Below, in pieces: positions 29,286-42,854 of a DNA stretch of 64,000 nucleotides. The position numbers were made by a program, and so were the translations under genes. The notes under the pieces are model-generated. The model saw nothing but the letters and a program-made list of their open reading frames with translations. It made no database searches and was not told where the DNA came from. How positions within the stretch are numbered: position 1 is the first letter of the stretch; each line of letters starts with the position of its first letter. Source of the stretch: Roseovarius azorensis (GTDB lineage: Bacteria > Pseudomonadota > Alphaproteobacteria > Rhodobacterales > Rhodobacteraceae); assembly GCF_900109455.1 (NCBI RefSeq), contig NZ_FOAG01000005.1:1-64000 (forward strand), given 5' to 3'.

Positions 29286-30359
29286 ATGAACGATCTGCGT
29301 GACAAGTATCTGACGGCAATCGCCGGCGCGCGCGATGAGGCGGCGCTGGAGGATCTGCGCGTGCAGGCAGTTGGCAAAAAGGGCGAGATCAGCCTGCAGA
29401 TGCGCGAACTGGGCCGGATGACCCCCGAGGAACGGCAGGTCGCGGGCCCCCTCCTGAACGCGCTGAAGGACGAGATCAACTCGGCCTTGGCCGCCCGCAA
29501 GGCCGCTCTGTCGGATGCGGCGCTCGACGAGCGGCTGCGCTCGGAATGGCTCGACGTGACGCTGCCCGCGCGGCCCCGCCGGACGGGCACGATCCATCCG
29601 GTTAGCCAGGTGACCGAAGAGGTCACCGCGATCTTTGCCGACATGGGCTTTGCCGTCGCCGAAGGCCCCCAGATCGAGAGCGACTGGTACAATTTCGACG
29701 CTCTCAACATTCCCGGCCATCACCCCGCCCGCGCCGAGATGGACACGTTCTACACCCATCGCGCGACAGGTGACGAGCGCCCGCCGCATGTGCTGCGCAC
29801 CCATACCAGCCCTGTGCAGATCCGCGCGATGCAGGCGCAGGGCGCGCCGCTGCGGGTGATCGCGCCGGGCCGCGTCTATCGCGCCGATTACGACCAGACC
29901 CATACGCCGATGTTCCATCAGGTCGAGGGGCTGGCGATCGACCGCGACATTTCCATGGCCAACCTGAAATGGGTGCTCGAGGAATTCGTCAAGGCGTTCT
30001 TCGAGGTGGACAATGTGGACCTGCGCTTTCGCGCCTCGCATTTCCCGTTCACCGAACCCTCGGCCGAGGTCGATATCCGCTGTTCCTGGGAGGGCGGGAC
30101 GCTCAAGGTGGGCGAGGGTGACGACTGGCTCGAAATACTCGGAAGCGGCATGGTACATCCACATGTGCTCAAGGCCGGGAACATCGACCCGAACGAATGG
30201 CAGGGCTTTGCCTTCGGCATGGGCATCGACCGGATCGCGATGCTGAAATACGGCATCCCCGACCTGCGCGCGTTCTTCGATTCAGACCTGCGCTGGCTGC
30301 GGCATTACGGGTTCACGGCGCTGGATGTGCCGACATTGCATGGGGGATTGTCGCGATAG
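29286..30359 (+). CDS. pheS: Phenylalanine-tRNA ligase alpha subunit
   Basis: The 357-residue class II synthetase subunit carries the catalytic core: motif 2 region [11 protein letters not shown], and motif 3 [20 protein letters not shown] with the invariant arginine. The N-terminal coiled coil that binds tRNA is present (residues about 1-80). It charges tRNA-Phe together with PheT. pheT does not follow; the next gene is dnaN. rpmI-rplT, common partners elsewhere, are also absent from the window. The gene itself looks complete. Confidence 0.97.
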   Translation: MNDLRDKYLTAIAGARDEAALEDLRVQAVGKKGEISLQMRELGRMTPEERQVAGPLLNALKDEINSALAARKAALSDAALDERLRSEWLDVTLPARPRRTGTIHPVSQVTEEVTAIFADMGFAVAEGPQIESDWYNFDALNIPGHHPARAEMDTFYTHRATGDERPPHVLRTHTSPVQIRAMQAQGAPLRVIAPGRVYRADYDQTHTPMFHQVEGLAIDRDISMANLKWVLEEFVKAFFEVDNVDLRFRASHFPFTEPSAEVDIRCSWEGGTLKVGEGDDWLEILGSGMVHPHVLKAGNIDPNEWQGFAFGMGIDRIAMLKYGIPDLRAFFDSDLRWLRHYGFTALDVPTLHGGLSR

Positions 30360-30490
30360 GCGCAAGTCTCGCTCCGCCCTTGACCATGCCGGAAATACAA
30401 CCGAAAACACCAAAAAACACTTGAGCGGCAGGGGGAAATTGCTACCGTGCCCCTCCCGGCGTGAAACCGGCACCTGACAGGAGCGAGGGA

Positions 30491-31609
30491 ATGAAACTCA
30501 GCATCGAACGCGGCGCATTGCTCAAGGCCGTGGCGCAGGCTCAATCCGTGGTCGAGCGGCGCAACACCATCCCGATCCTCGCCAATGTGCTGATCGAGGC
30601 CGAGGGCAGCAATGTGCATTTCCGCGCCACCGACCTGGATATCGAGGTGGTGGACAAGGCCCCCGCACAGGTCGAGCGCGCCGGCGCCACCACGGTTTCC
30701 GCCGTCATGCTGCACGAGATCGTGCGCAAACTGCCCGATGGCGCGCTGGTCACGCTGGCCGATGACGGCGCATCGGGGCGTCTTGCGGTGCAGGCGGGGC
30801 GGTCGCATTTCAATCTTGCAACCCTGCCGAAAGAGGATTTTCCGGTGATGGCCTCGTCGGAATATGCCAGCAATTTCTCGGCCCCCGCGCCGGTGCTGCG
30901 CCGCCTCTTCGACAAGTCGAAATTCGCGATTTCCACCGAAGAGACCCGCTATTACCTCAATGGCGTCTACCTGCATGTCGCCGATGCCGATGGCGGCCGC
31001 GTGCTACGCTGCGTGGCCACGGATGGCCACCGCCTCGCCCGGATCGACGCCGAACTGCCCGAGGGCGCGGCCGACATGCCCGGCGTCATCGTGCCGCGCA
31101 AGACCGTGGGTGAACTGCGCAAGCTGCTTGAGGATGACGAGATGAAGATCGCGGTCTCCGTGTCGGAGACCAAGATCCGCTTTGCCACGCCCGACATCAC
31201 CCTCACCTCCAAGGTGATCGACGGCACCTTTCCCGACTACACCCGCGTCATCCCGCAGGGCAACACCCGCCGGATGGAGGTGGACGCCGCCGAATTCGCC
31301 CATGCCGTCGACCGCGTGGCGACCGTCAGCTCCGAACGATCGCGCGCCGTGAAACTCTCGCTGGACGAGGACCGGCTGGTGCTGTCGGTCAACGCTCCCG
31401 ACAGCGGCGCGGCCGAGGAAGAACTGGCCGTGGCCTATGGTGACGAGCGGCTCGAAATCGGATTCAATGCCAAATACCTGCTGGAGATCGCCAGCCAGGT
31501 CGACCGCGAAAACGCCGTCTTCCTGTTCAACTCCTCCGGCGACCCCACCCTGATGCGCGAGGGCAACGACACGACGGCGGTCTATGTCGTCATGCCGATG
31601 CGGGTGTAA
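30491..31609 (+). CDS. dnaN: DNA polymerase III beta subunit (sliding clamp)
   Basis: The clamp has 372 residues in the usual three-domain plan, starting MKLSIERGALLKAVAQAQSV and ending AVYVVMPMRV, the typical C-terminus lining the peptide-binding pocket. It encircles DNA and tethers the replicative polymerase. The ATG at 30491 follows GAGCGAGGGA; an in-frame start ten codons earlier is less likely. A NYN-domain gene now separates it from recF, which normally follows directly. A weak promoter-like element, TTGAGC-N16-TACCGT, lies at 30421-30448. Confidence 0.97.
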   Translation: MKLSIERGALLKAVAQAQSVVERRNTIPILANVLIEAEGSNVHFRATDLDIEVVDKAPAQVERAGATTVSAVMLHEIVRKLPDGALVTLADDGASGRLAVQAGRSHFNLATLPKEDFPVMASSEYASNFSAPAPVLRRLFDKSKFAISTEETRYYLNGVYLHVADADGGRVLRCVATDGHRLARIDAELPEGAADMPGVIVPRKTVGELRKLLEDDEMKIAVSVSETKIRFATPDITLTSKVIDGTFPDYTRVIPQGNTRRMEVDAAEFAHAVDRVATVSSERSRAVKLSLDEDRLVLSVNAPDSGAAEEELAVAYGDERLEIGFNAKYLLEIASQVDRENAVFLFNSSGDPTLMREGNDTTAVYVVMPMRV

Positions 31610-31697
31610 AAATAAACCCCGCAAACCGTGGTTCACGGGGGGGCTGTTGGGCGTACCATCCAGCGTTGCAACGCCTATATGGTCCTGAAAGGTTAAA

Positions 31698-32366
31698 ATG
31701 TCAAGAATCGATCGCGTAAGAGGTGGCGTCTGTGTCGATGGTTTCAATCTCTATCACGCAATAGACGATCTGGGCCAACCCTACCTCAAATGGCTTGATC
31801 TGAGAAAGCTCTCAGAGAAATTTGCACGCGGTCATGCACATGTCATAGAAGAAATTGTATTTTGCACGGCATTCTTTCCGGGCGATTTCGGCAAACGAAA
31901 GCGGCACGAAGCATATAATGCTGCACTGGAGGCCCGCGGTGTGAAAATCCTCAAAGGACATACCACAAAAGAGCCGATGAAATGTAATACCTGCGGCAAT
32001 CTGTGGGATCAACCGCGAGAGAAAGAAACCGACATAAACGTTGCGCTTTCCCTGTTCTCTGCCGCGATGACGGGAAAAGTTGATGTCGTATTTCTTTTGA
32101 CAGCAGACACAGATCAGGCAGCAACGCTAAAGTACATAAAAGAGCATTGCCCACAAGTGAAGCGCGTAGTCGTGACGCCGCCAGGGCGCGAGAAATCGAA
32201 ACATCTGAGAGACCTGTCACACGCAAATTTGAGGCTAGGTGAAGGCGATATTGATGACTGTGTTTTACCGGCAATGGTCCAACCTGAAAAAGGACGGCTG
32301 ATTGTCAGGCCGGATAACTATCAACCGCCCGCAGGCTGGGTGCATCCTGATGAAAGACCAGCGTAG
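31698..32366 (+). CDS. NYN domain-containing putative ribonuclease
   Basis: The 222-residue protein has the PIN-like NYN nuclease landmarks: VDGFNLY with Asp14 and Asn17, ETDINVALS (Asp112), and LLTADTDQAATLKYI with Asp137 and Asp139. A CNTCG knuckle (Cys96, Cys99) lies just before the second acidic residue. These acidic residues normally hold a divalent metal for RNA cleavage. The gene is clearly poorer in G+C than its neighbours and uses AAA, ATA, GCA and TTG codons they avoid, suggesting acquisition. It sits between dnaN and recF and overlaps the recF start by 17 bases. The target is unknown; an RNA-processing or phage-defence role is only speculation. Confidence 0.78.
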   Translation: MSRIDRVRGGVCVDGFNLYHAIDDLGQPYLKWLDLRKLSEKFARGHAHVIEEIVFCTAFFPGDFGKRKRHEAYNAALEARGVKILKGHTTKEPMKCNTCGNLWDQPREKETDINVALSLFSAAMTGKVDVVFLLTADTDQAATLKYIKEHCPQVKRVVVTPPGREKSKHLRDLSHANLRLGEGDIDDCVLPAMVQPEKGRLIVRPDNYQPPAGWVHPDERPA

Positions 32367-33467
32367 GCTGCACATTGCGTCTTTGACCCTCTCGCATTTC
32401 CGCTCGCATAAATCCGCGCGGCTGACGCTCGATTCGCGCCCCGTGGCGATCCATGGCCCCAATGGCGCGGGCAAGACCAACCTGATCGAGGCGGTTTCAC
32501 TCCTCTCGCCCGGTCGCGGCCTCAGGCGCGCGGCGGCGCAGGACATGGCGCGGCGACCTGACGGCATCGGCTGGAAAGCAACCGTGATCCTGCATTCCCT
32601 TCATCAGGTCCACGAGGTCGAGACCATGGCAGAGGGCTCTGCCGCCCGGCAGGTCCGCATCGACGGCAAATCCGCTACCCAGCTTGCACTGGGCCGGATC
32701 GCCCGCGTGCTCTGGCTTATCCCGGCCATGGACCGGCTGTGGATCGAGGGCGCAGAGGGGCGGCGGCGGTTTCTGGATCGCATGACCATGAGCTTCATCC
32801 CCGCCCATGCCGAGGTCACGCTCGCCTATGACAAGGCCATGCGCGAACGCAACCGCCTGCTCAAGGATCAGGTGCGCGACGCCCATTGGTATCTGGCGCT
32901 GGAACGGCAGATGGCCGAGACCGGCGCAGAGATCCACGCCAACCGGCAAACCGCGCTGGCGCTGATCGCGGGCGCGCAGATGCAGGCCGAGACAGCCTTT
33001 CCCGCCGCCGAACTGGACCTGACCCAGACCGAAGGCGAAATGCCCGAAACCGCCGACGATCTGCGCGGCGCACTGGCCGAGAGCCGCTTTCGCGATCTCG
33101 TCGCCGGACGCAGCCTGATCGGACCGCACCGCGCCGATCTCTACGGCGTCTATGCCGCCAAGGGCGTGCCCGCCGCCGATTGCTCGACCGGCGAGCAAAA
33201 GGCGCTTCTGGTTTCGCTGATCCTCGCCAACGCACGCGCGCTGGCCCGCGATTTCGGCGCGCCGCCGCTGCTTTTGCTCGACGAGGTCGCGGCGCATCTT
33301 GACGCCACCCGCCGCGCCGCGCTCTATGACGAAATCTGTGCACTTGGCGCTCAGGCCTGGATGACCGGCACGGGGCCGGAACTCTTTGCCGATCTCGCCG
33401 ACCGCGCGCAGCATTTCGAAGTCACCGACATGGACGGCGCCAGCCGGATCACCCAGAAAGCATCGCC

Positions 33468-33471
<4 letters not shown>
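32350..33471 (+). CDS. recF: DNA replication/repair protein RecF
   Basis: From the ATG at 32350 the protein has 373 residues. It is an SMC-like ATPase: Walker A GPNGAGKTNLIEAV (about 40-53), signature segment near CSTGEQKALLVSLIL, and Walker B PLLLLDEVAAHLD. It loads RecA at gaps on single-stranded DNA. LHIASLTLSHFRSH is the family N-terminus and supports this start over the frame opening at 32302. It overlaps the 3' end of the NYN gene, and its own stop overlaps the start of the VOC gene (ATGA). Confidence 0.95.
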
Positions 33472-37023
<3,552 letters not shown>

Positions 37024-37032
37024 GGCCGCAGG

Positions 37033-38415
37033 TCAGAAACTGCCAAAGACGCTGCCAAGCGCGATGAGCAGGACCAGCGCCAGCACCGGAATGACCACCG
37101 CGACCACAGCAATATCCTTGTAGGCATCGCGGTGGCTCAGGCCGCAAATGGCCAGGAGGGTGATGACCGCCCCATTATGCGGCAGCGCGTCAAGACCGCC
37201 GGTTGCCACCGCCGTTACCCGGTGCAACAGATCCGGCGCGATGCCCGCCGCAGCTCCCATCTCGCGATAAGTTTCGCCCAGTGTGGCGAGCGCGATGCTC
37301 ATCCCGCCCGAGGCAGAACCGGTCATCCCCGCAAGGATGCTGGTGCCAACTGCCAGCGAGATCAGCGGGTTGTCACCCCCCACCGTCACTACCCAATCGC
37401 GAATGGCGCCAAAGGCAGAGAGCGACGCGATCACCGCCCCAAAGCCCACGAGGCTGGCGGTGTTGAAGATCGGCTTCAGCGATCCGCTGGCGCCGCGATC
37501 AATCGTGTCGGCCAATTGTCCGGCAAGACGGGGGTAGTTGAACAGCACCAGCAGCCCCGAGGCCAGCGTCAACGCCGCAATGATCGACCATATGCCGCGC
37601 AGCGCTTCAACTGTCGTAGCACCGTAGGCGGGTTGTGACAGATAACCGGTATCGAGCCGGGGGATGATGACAAAGGTAAAGGCAAGATTCAAGACAATCA
37701 CCAGCACCAGAGGCGTGGCCGCCAGCAGCAAGTCGGGCGGATCGGCAAGCGGCCCGGCTTCTTCCTCTGCTTCGATGTGATTGCCATAGCCGGGGCCAAG
37801 CGCATGCGCCCGACGGTCGAGCCAGAGCCAGCCCAGCCCCAACATCACCGCCGCCGAAATCAAACCCACCCCCGGCGCGGCAAAGGTGGTTGTGCCGAAA
37901 TAGGGCATCGGGATTGCATTCTGGATCGCCGGGGTGCCCGGCAGCGCCGTCATGGTAAAGGTAAACGCGCCAAGCGCGATGCTCGCCGGGATCAGTACCT
38001 TGGGCAAGCGCGCCGTCCGAAACAGCACGCGGGCAATGGGATAGACGGCAAATGCCACGACAAAGAGCGACACACCGCCATAGGTCATCACCGCACAGGA
38101 CAGGATGGTCGCGAGAATGGCGCGCTCTGCCCCCAGCCGGGTGATGATTCCATCGGCCAGAACCTGCGCGTTGCCGCTCGCCTCCATCAGCTTCCCGAAC
38201 ACCGCGCCCAACAGGAAAAGCGGAAAATACTGGATGACAAAGCCGCCCATCGCCTGCATGAAAATCTGCGTGTAACTGCCCAGAAGCGGTCCATCGCCGG
38301 TGGCCGCAACCGCCAGAAGCGCCATGGCCGGGGCCAGCACCAACAGGTTGACCCCGCGATAGGCCAGATACATGAGCGCCAGCAGTGTTGCGGTTATGAT
38401 CGCAATGCCGGTCAT
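37033..38415 (-). CDS. GntP family permease
   Basis: The 460-residue transporter has about twelve membrane segments and resembles the gluconate:H+ symporter family, for example GVNLLVLAPAMALLAVAATG, FPLFLLGAVFGKLMEASG, TMTALPGTPAIQN and GLDALPHNGAVITLLAICGL. It would import gluconate or another hydroxy or keto acid. It ends 9 bases from the gyrB stop and has no catabolic neighbours, so the substrate cannot be deduced. About 116 non-coding bases separate its start from the wHTH membrane protein. Confidence 0.85.
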   Translation of the reverse strand: MTGIAIITATLLALMYLAYRGVNLLVLAPAMALLAVAATGDGPLLGSYTQIFMQAMGGFVIQYFPLFLLGAVFGKLMEASGNAQVLADGIITRLGAERAILATILSCAVMTYGGVSLFVVAFAVYPIARVLFRTARLPKVLIPASIALGAFTFTMTALPGTPAIQNAIPMPYFGTTTFAAPGVGLISAAVMLGLGWLWLDRRAHALGPGYGNHIEAEEEAGPLADPPDLLLAATPLVLVIVLNLAFTFVIIPRLDTGYLSQPAYGATTVEALRGIWSIIAALTLASGLLVLFNYPRLAGQLADTIDRGASGSLKPIFNTASLVGFGAVIASLSAFGAIRDWVVTVGGDNPLISLAVGTSILAGMTGSASGGMSIALATLGETYREMGAAAGIAPDLLHRVTAVATGGLDALPHNGAVITLLAICGLSHRDAYKDIAVVAVVIPVLALVLLIALGSVFGSF

Positions 38416-38531
38416 CCGATGAAAGAATGCGGAAACCCGGGGCGGGGCATGATAAGGTTACTTTCGCTGCGCTGCAGCAATACTAGACCGATGCCGCACG
38501 GGGTGCAACAGAGCCGCGCGCGGGGCGCAGA

Positions 38532-39236
38532 TCAGATCACCCGGATCACATCCTTGTCGATCGCCAGCATATAGCCGCGCCGCGCGATGTTCTTGACCAG
38601 AAGCTCGCTGACAAGCTGATTGCCCAACGTGTCGCGCAGGCGCTTGATCCGGGTGGCGCCGGCGGCCTCTTCGCAATCCTCGGGCTTGCGGCCCGAGATC
38701 ACCGCCTCGATCTCGGCACCGGTCATGACGTCATCATCCAGCCGCGCCTCGGCCAGAACGCTCAGTGTTTCCATCGCCGCATCGGTCAGCTTGAACCCCA
38801 TATTGTTGAGGTAAACGGTCTTTTCATCCCGGCTGATCAGCAGCGAACTGACCTGGATGCCCGATCGCTCGATCTGCGCCATGCGCCGGTTGAGCGTGAT
38901 CAGCATGACCAGAAACACCAGCGATGCCACCAGCAGCGCGGTGGCAAAGACCAACAGGACGAATATGACCATCCGGTAACTCACAAGTGTTTCCGAGAAC
39001 GCAGTGCCCGACAGCGCGAGTATTTCCAGCAGCTTGATCTCACCCTGCCCGGTCAATGCATCGTTCTCGACGAATATCCGCTCGACCCGCGCGTTGAAGG
39101 CGTTGGCATCGGGCAGGCTCAGAAACAGGAACACCGCCGCAAGGGTCAGGATCGCAACGATCGCAATAACCCCGATGATCACCACACGGTTGCCGGACCT
39201 GCGCGCGTCAGCGGCTGTGGCTGTTATCCCGCGCAT
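38532..39236 (-). CDS. Two-TM membrane protein with C-terminal OmpR-like winged helix
   Basis: This 234-residue protein has a membrane helix at about 18-40, a periplasmic loop of about 45 residues, a second helix at about 88-115, and a cytoplasmic C-terminal domain. That domain (about 148-226) follows the Trans_reg_C pattern: KLTDAAMETLSVLAE, then GATRIKRLRDTLGNQL as the recognition-helix region, and NIARRGYML as the wing. It therefore looks like a membrane-tethered transcription factor, with the DNA-binding domain C-terminal instead of N-terminal as in ToxR. Targets are unknown. The small secreted protein gene at 39261-39494 lies 24 bases upstream on the same strand. Confidence 0.65.
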   Translation of the reverse strand: MRGITATAADARRSGNRVVIIGVIAIVAILTLAAVFLFLSLPDANAFNARVERIFVENDALTGQGEIKLLEILALSGTAFSETLVSYRMVIFVLLVFATALLVASLVFLVMLITLNRRMAQIERSGIQVSSLLISRDEKTVYLNNMGFKLTDAAMETLSVLAEARLDDDVMTGAEIEAVISGRKPEDCEEAAGATRIKRLRDTLGNQLVSELLVKNIARRGYMLAIDKDVIRVI

Positions 39237-39260
39237 CTGCGCGCCCCCGGATTACCCAAG

Positions 39261-39494
39261 TCATTTTTCCTTCTTCGACAGCACCTTGAGCAGGGTCAGA
39301 CCCTTCTTTGCCAGTTGCGCCCTCAGCGCTGCCTCGGCCGAGGCGCAAGGCGCGTTGACGGTGGTCACATCATAGTAAAGCGCAAGCGGCTTGTCGCGCT
39401 TGGCCTTGTATTCGACCTCGCAGGCGGCATGTGCGCCGGTGGCGACCAGCATGAACCCTAAGGCGATAACGGGGAGGCGTGCAATATGTGTCAT
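39261..39494 (-). CDS. Small secreted protein of unknown function
   Basis: The 77-residue protein begins with a clear signal peptide (MTHIARLPVIALGFMLVATG, cleavage after AHA). The mature part is about 54 residues, with two cysteines (CEVEY and APCASAE) and a lysine-rich end (LSKKEK). I do not recognise a family. It lies just upstream of the membrane wHTH gene on the same strand and could be its partner in the periplasm, which is a guess from position only. Confidence 0.6.
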   Translation of the reverse strand: MTHIARLPVIALGFMLVATGAHAACEVEYKAKRDKPLALYYDVTTVNAPCASAEAALRAQLAKKGLTLLKVLSKKEK

Positions 39495-39693
39495 GCCGCC
39501 AAGATGCCCCGAACCCCACGGCTATTCAATAACCTGTGACTCAAAATGACCCGAAAACAGCGTGTTATCTGATATCATCGGGGCGTTATTGCCTGTCTGC
39601 ACAGGTTGGTCCCAGTCTCAGTCTATCCCACAGTTCTCGCGGGTCAGCGCCCTGCGCAGTGGCACGACTGTCTAAAACCGGAAAGGAAAGACC

Positions 39694-40086
39694 ATGCATC
39701 GCAGATTCATCGCTCTCATCGTCGGCACGGCGCTGGCTGTAACCGGCCTCACCGCCGCATCGGCTCAGGCGCAGGGTCGAGGAGACGCAGCTGCGATCGT
39801 GGCTGGCGTTGCCGCGCCTGCCATCATCGGCGCAACTGTCGTCAATCACCGCAAGTACGACCACCGCAGCGGGCATGTGGCCCGCGACTACGGCTATTCG
39901 CACAACTACTACGCGCCCAAAGGGTATGCCTACGCACCCAAAGGCCATGCAAAAGGGCACCATGCAAAGAAACGACACCACTACGGCTACAAACATCACT
40001 ACAGACCGCGCCATTACAACCACCATCGCGGCTACTACGACTATGACCGCCGCTCGCGTTACTACCGCGACCAGTATGGCAAGTAA
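39694..40086 (+). CDS. Secreted His/Tyr-rich protein
   Basis: The 130-residue protein has a signal peptide ending ASAQAQG, a short Ala/Gly hydrophobic segment (AAAIVAGVAAPAIIGATVV) and a basic, low-complexity tail rich in His, Tyr, Arg and Lys (KGHHAKKRHHYGYKHHY, RRSRYYRDQYGK). Such tails may bind metals or anionic polymers; the function is unknown. The gene is followed after 28 bases by a second protein with the same plan, and the two are probably one operon. A ribosome binding site (GGAAAGGAAAG) precedes the ATG. Confidence 0.7.
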   Translation: MHRRFIALIVGTALAVTGLTAASAQAQGRGDAAAIVAGVAAPAIIGATVVNHRKYDHRSGHVARDYGYSHNYYAPKGYAYAPKGHAKGHHAKKRHHYGYKHHYRPRHYNHHRGYYDYDRRSRYYRDQYGK

Positions 40087-40114
40087 TGTCGCCAGCCCCG
40101 GAAAGGAGCGCAAG

Positions 40115-40570
40115 ATGTTCACCAGACTCACCTCAATCCTGATGATCGGCGCGCTTGCGCTGACCACCGTAACTGCCACCCCGACCATGGCGCGGGACCG
40201 CAGCGACAACCGCAACCTGATCGCCGGACTGGCCATCGGGGCGATCGTCGGCGCGGCGATCGCCAGCAACAACAGATCGCGAAACAGCGGTCACGGCGGG
40301 CATGTGTCGCAGGGCTATGTCGGCGACCCCTATGGGTACAGCCGGGGGTTCGGCGGCGGCCATGGCAAAGATTACAACTACGCCCGCCCCGCCGCCCTGC
40401 CCGGCGCCTGCCGGGTCTATGCCGGCAATCGTTCGGGTTATTCCGGGCGCTGCCTGAGCCGCAATTACCATGCCTATCACGCGCTGCCCTCGGCCTGCGC
40501 GGTGCATGTTGGCGGGCATCACCGGACAATCTACCGCGACCGCTGTCTGAACCAGTACGGCTATTACTGA
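40115..40570 (+). CDS. Secreted glycine-rich protein with four C-terminal cysteines
   Basis: The 151-residue protein starts MFTRLTSILMIGALALTTVT, a signal peptide with likely cleavage at TMARD. A hydrophobic Gly/Ala segment (NLIAGLAIGAIVGAAIASNN) follows, then a Gly/Ser/His/Tyr-rich middle. The C-terminal half has four cysteines (GACRVYAG, GRCLSRNY, SACAVHVG, RDRCLNQ) in two similar units, suggesting two disulfides. The layout parallels the gene just upstream, so they may be diverged paralogues. GGAAAGGAGCG precedes the ATG, and a strong terminator follows. Confidence 0.72.
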   Translation: MFTRLTSILMIGALALTTVTATPTMARDRSDNRNLIAGLAIGAIVGAAIASNNRSRNSGHGGHVSQGYVGDPYGYSRGFGGGHGKDYNYARPAALPGACRVYAGNRSGYSGRCLSRNYHAYHALPSACAVHVGGHHRTIYRDRCLNQYGYY

Positions 40571-40591
40571 GCCTTTCGAGCAGGCCGGCAG

Positions 40592-40618
40592 AGGGAAGGG
40601 GCGCGCCCCTTCCCTTTT
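40592..40618 (+). terminator. Intrinsic terminator after the secreted-protein pair
   Basis: AGGGAAGGGGCG (40592-40603) and CGCCCCTTCCCT (40604-40615) form a perfect 12-base palindrome followed by TTT. It lies 22 bases past the stop codon and separates the pair from rnhB. Confidence 0.82.
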
Positions 40619-40650
40619 GCATTTAGGGCGCGACCGTGCGATTGCAGGCC

Positions 40651-41271
40651 ATGACCGGCCCTGATTTCACCCACGAGACGCTTGCCCGCTCTGCGGGATT
40701 CACTCACATCGCCGGGGTCGATGAGGTCGGACGGGGGCCGCTGGCCGGGCCGGTGACAGCGGCGGCGGTGATCCTTGATCCCGATACTATCCCGCCAGGG
40801 CTGAACGATTCCAAGAAACTGAGCGCCGGGCGGCGCGAAGCGCTCTTTGAGGCGATCCTCGCCTGTAGTCGGGTGGGCATCGCCCATGCCAGTGTCGAGG
40901 AGATCGACCGCCTCAACATCCTGCGCGCCGCGCATCTGGCGATGGGGCGCGCGATTGCGGCGCTCTGCCCGCCGCCCGACATGGCGCTGATCGACGGCAA
41001 TCTCATTCCCCGCGGCCTGCCCCTTGCGGCGCGCGCCGTGATCCGGGGCGATGCCGCTTCACTGTCGATCGCGGCGGCCTCGATCGTGGCCAAAGTCACC
41101 CGCGACCGCATCATGCGGGATTTGGCGCAACAGTTCCCCGGCTATGGCTGGGAAAGGAACGCGGGCTATCCCTCCAAAAGCCACAAACAGGCGCTTCTAG
41201 ATCTCGGCGTGACCCCACACCATAGACGTTCCTTCAGACCCGTCCACAACATCTTGTATCAAGAAAAATAA
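40651..41271 (+). CDS. rnhB: Ribonuclease HII
   Basis: The protein has 206 residues from the ATG at 40651. The catalytic Asp-Glu pair is in IAGVDEVGRGPLAGPV, further family motifs are LNDSKKL and ALIDGN, and SIAAASIVAKVTRDRIM is the conserved helix. It cuts RNA in RNA-DNA hybrids and removes misincorporated ribonucleotides. An in-frame GTG five codons upstream (40636) is an alternative start. The CcrM-type methylase follows after about 100 bases, a pairing I associate with roseobacters. Confidence 0.94.
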   Translation: MTGPDFTHETLARSAGFTHIAGVDEVGRGPLAGPVTAAAVILDPDTIPPGLNDSKKLSAGRREALFEAILACSRVGIAHASVEEIDRLNILRAAHLAMGRAIAALCPPPDMALIDGNLIPRGLPLAARAVIRGDAASLSIAAASIVAKVTRDRIMRDLAQQFPGYGWERNAGYPSKSHKQALLDLGVTPHHRRSFRPVHNILYQEK

Positions 41272-41281
41272 CTAACACACT

Positions 41282-42489
<1,208 letters not shown>

Positions 42490-42507
42490 GCTCACAAGTT
42501 ACCGCCG

Positions 42508-42571
42508 GTGCCCGTGGCCTGACTTTCGCGGGCACCATTCACCTGCCCCGCCCTGACGGCGGGGCATTTTT
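42508..42571 (+). terminator. Terminator region after ccrM
   Basis: Two hairpins lie in tandem. GTGCCCG (42508-42514) pairs with CGGGCAC (42529-42535). TGCCCCGCC (42544-42552), loop CTGAC, GGCGGGGCA (42558-42566) is followed by TTTTT (42567-42571). The second is a textbook intrinsic terminator about 55 bases past the stop codon. Confidence 0.88.
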
Positions 42572-42854
42572 CTGCTCAGCATCCAAGCCAAACGTTGCAA
42601 AACCCCAGCCCCGGTTGCGGCGCCGCGTGATCGACGGGCCGCGGGCTGGCGAAACAACCGCGGTAGCTGCCAGTTTATCCCGCCAAATCCGTATGACCTC
42701 CAAGCGTTACGCTACGCCTCAAAATCGCCAGGCCGTCCGTGCGGCCCGGCGATCGCGCGGCACCTTCGGTGCTATTCGCCCGGGTGCCATACGAAAGGCG
42801 GCTCAAGGCCAGAGACGGATCGCTTGTTCAACAGCACCGACGACACCTTGCGCC
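42572..42854. other. Non-coding convergent gap
   Basis: About 280 bases between the ccrM terminator and the end of the hydroxyacid dehydrogenase gene. I see no gene with a ribosome binding site and no tRNA. A small hairpin GCACC-TTC-GGTGC is present near 42759-42771, about 85 bases past the dehydrogenase stop in its reading direction, and could help end that transcript. Nothing else is recognisable. Confidence 0.4.

Noticed and set aside
42572..42854. Possible hidden RNA or gene in the ccrM-dehydrogenase gap
   Set aside because: The frames there lack a start site and family similarity, no promoter-terminator pair is visible, and both flanking genes converge on it.
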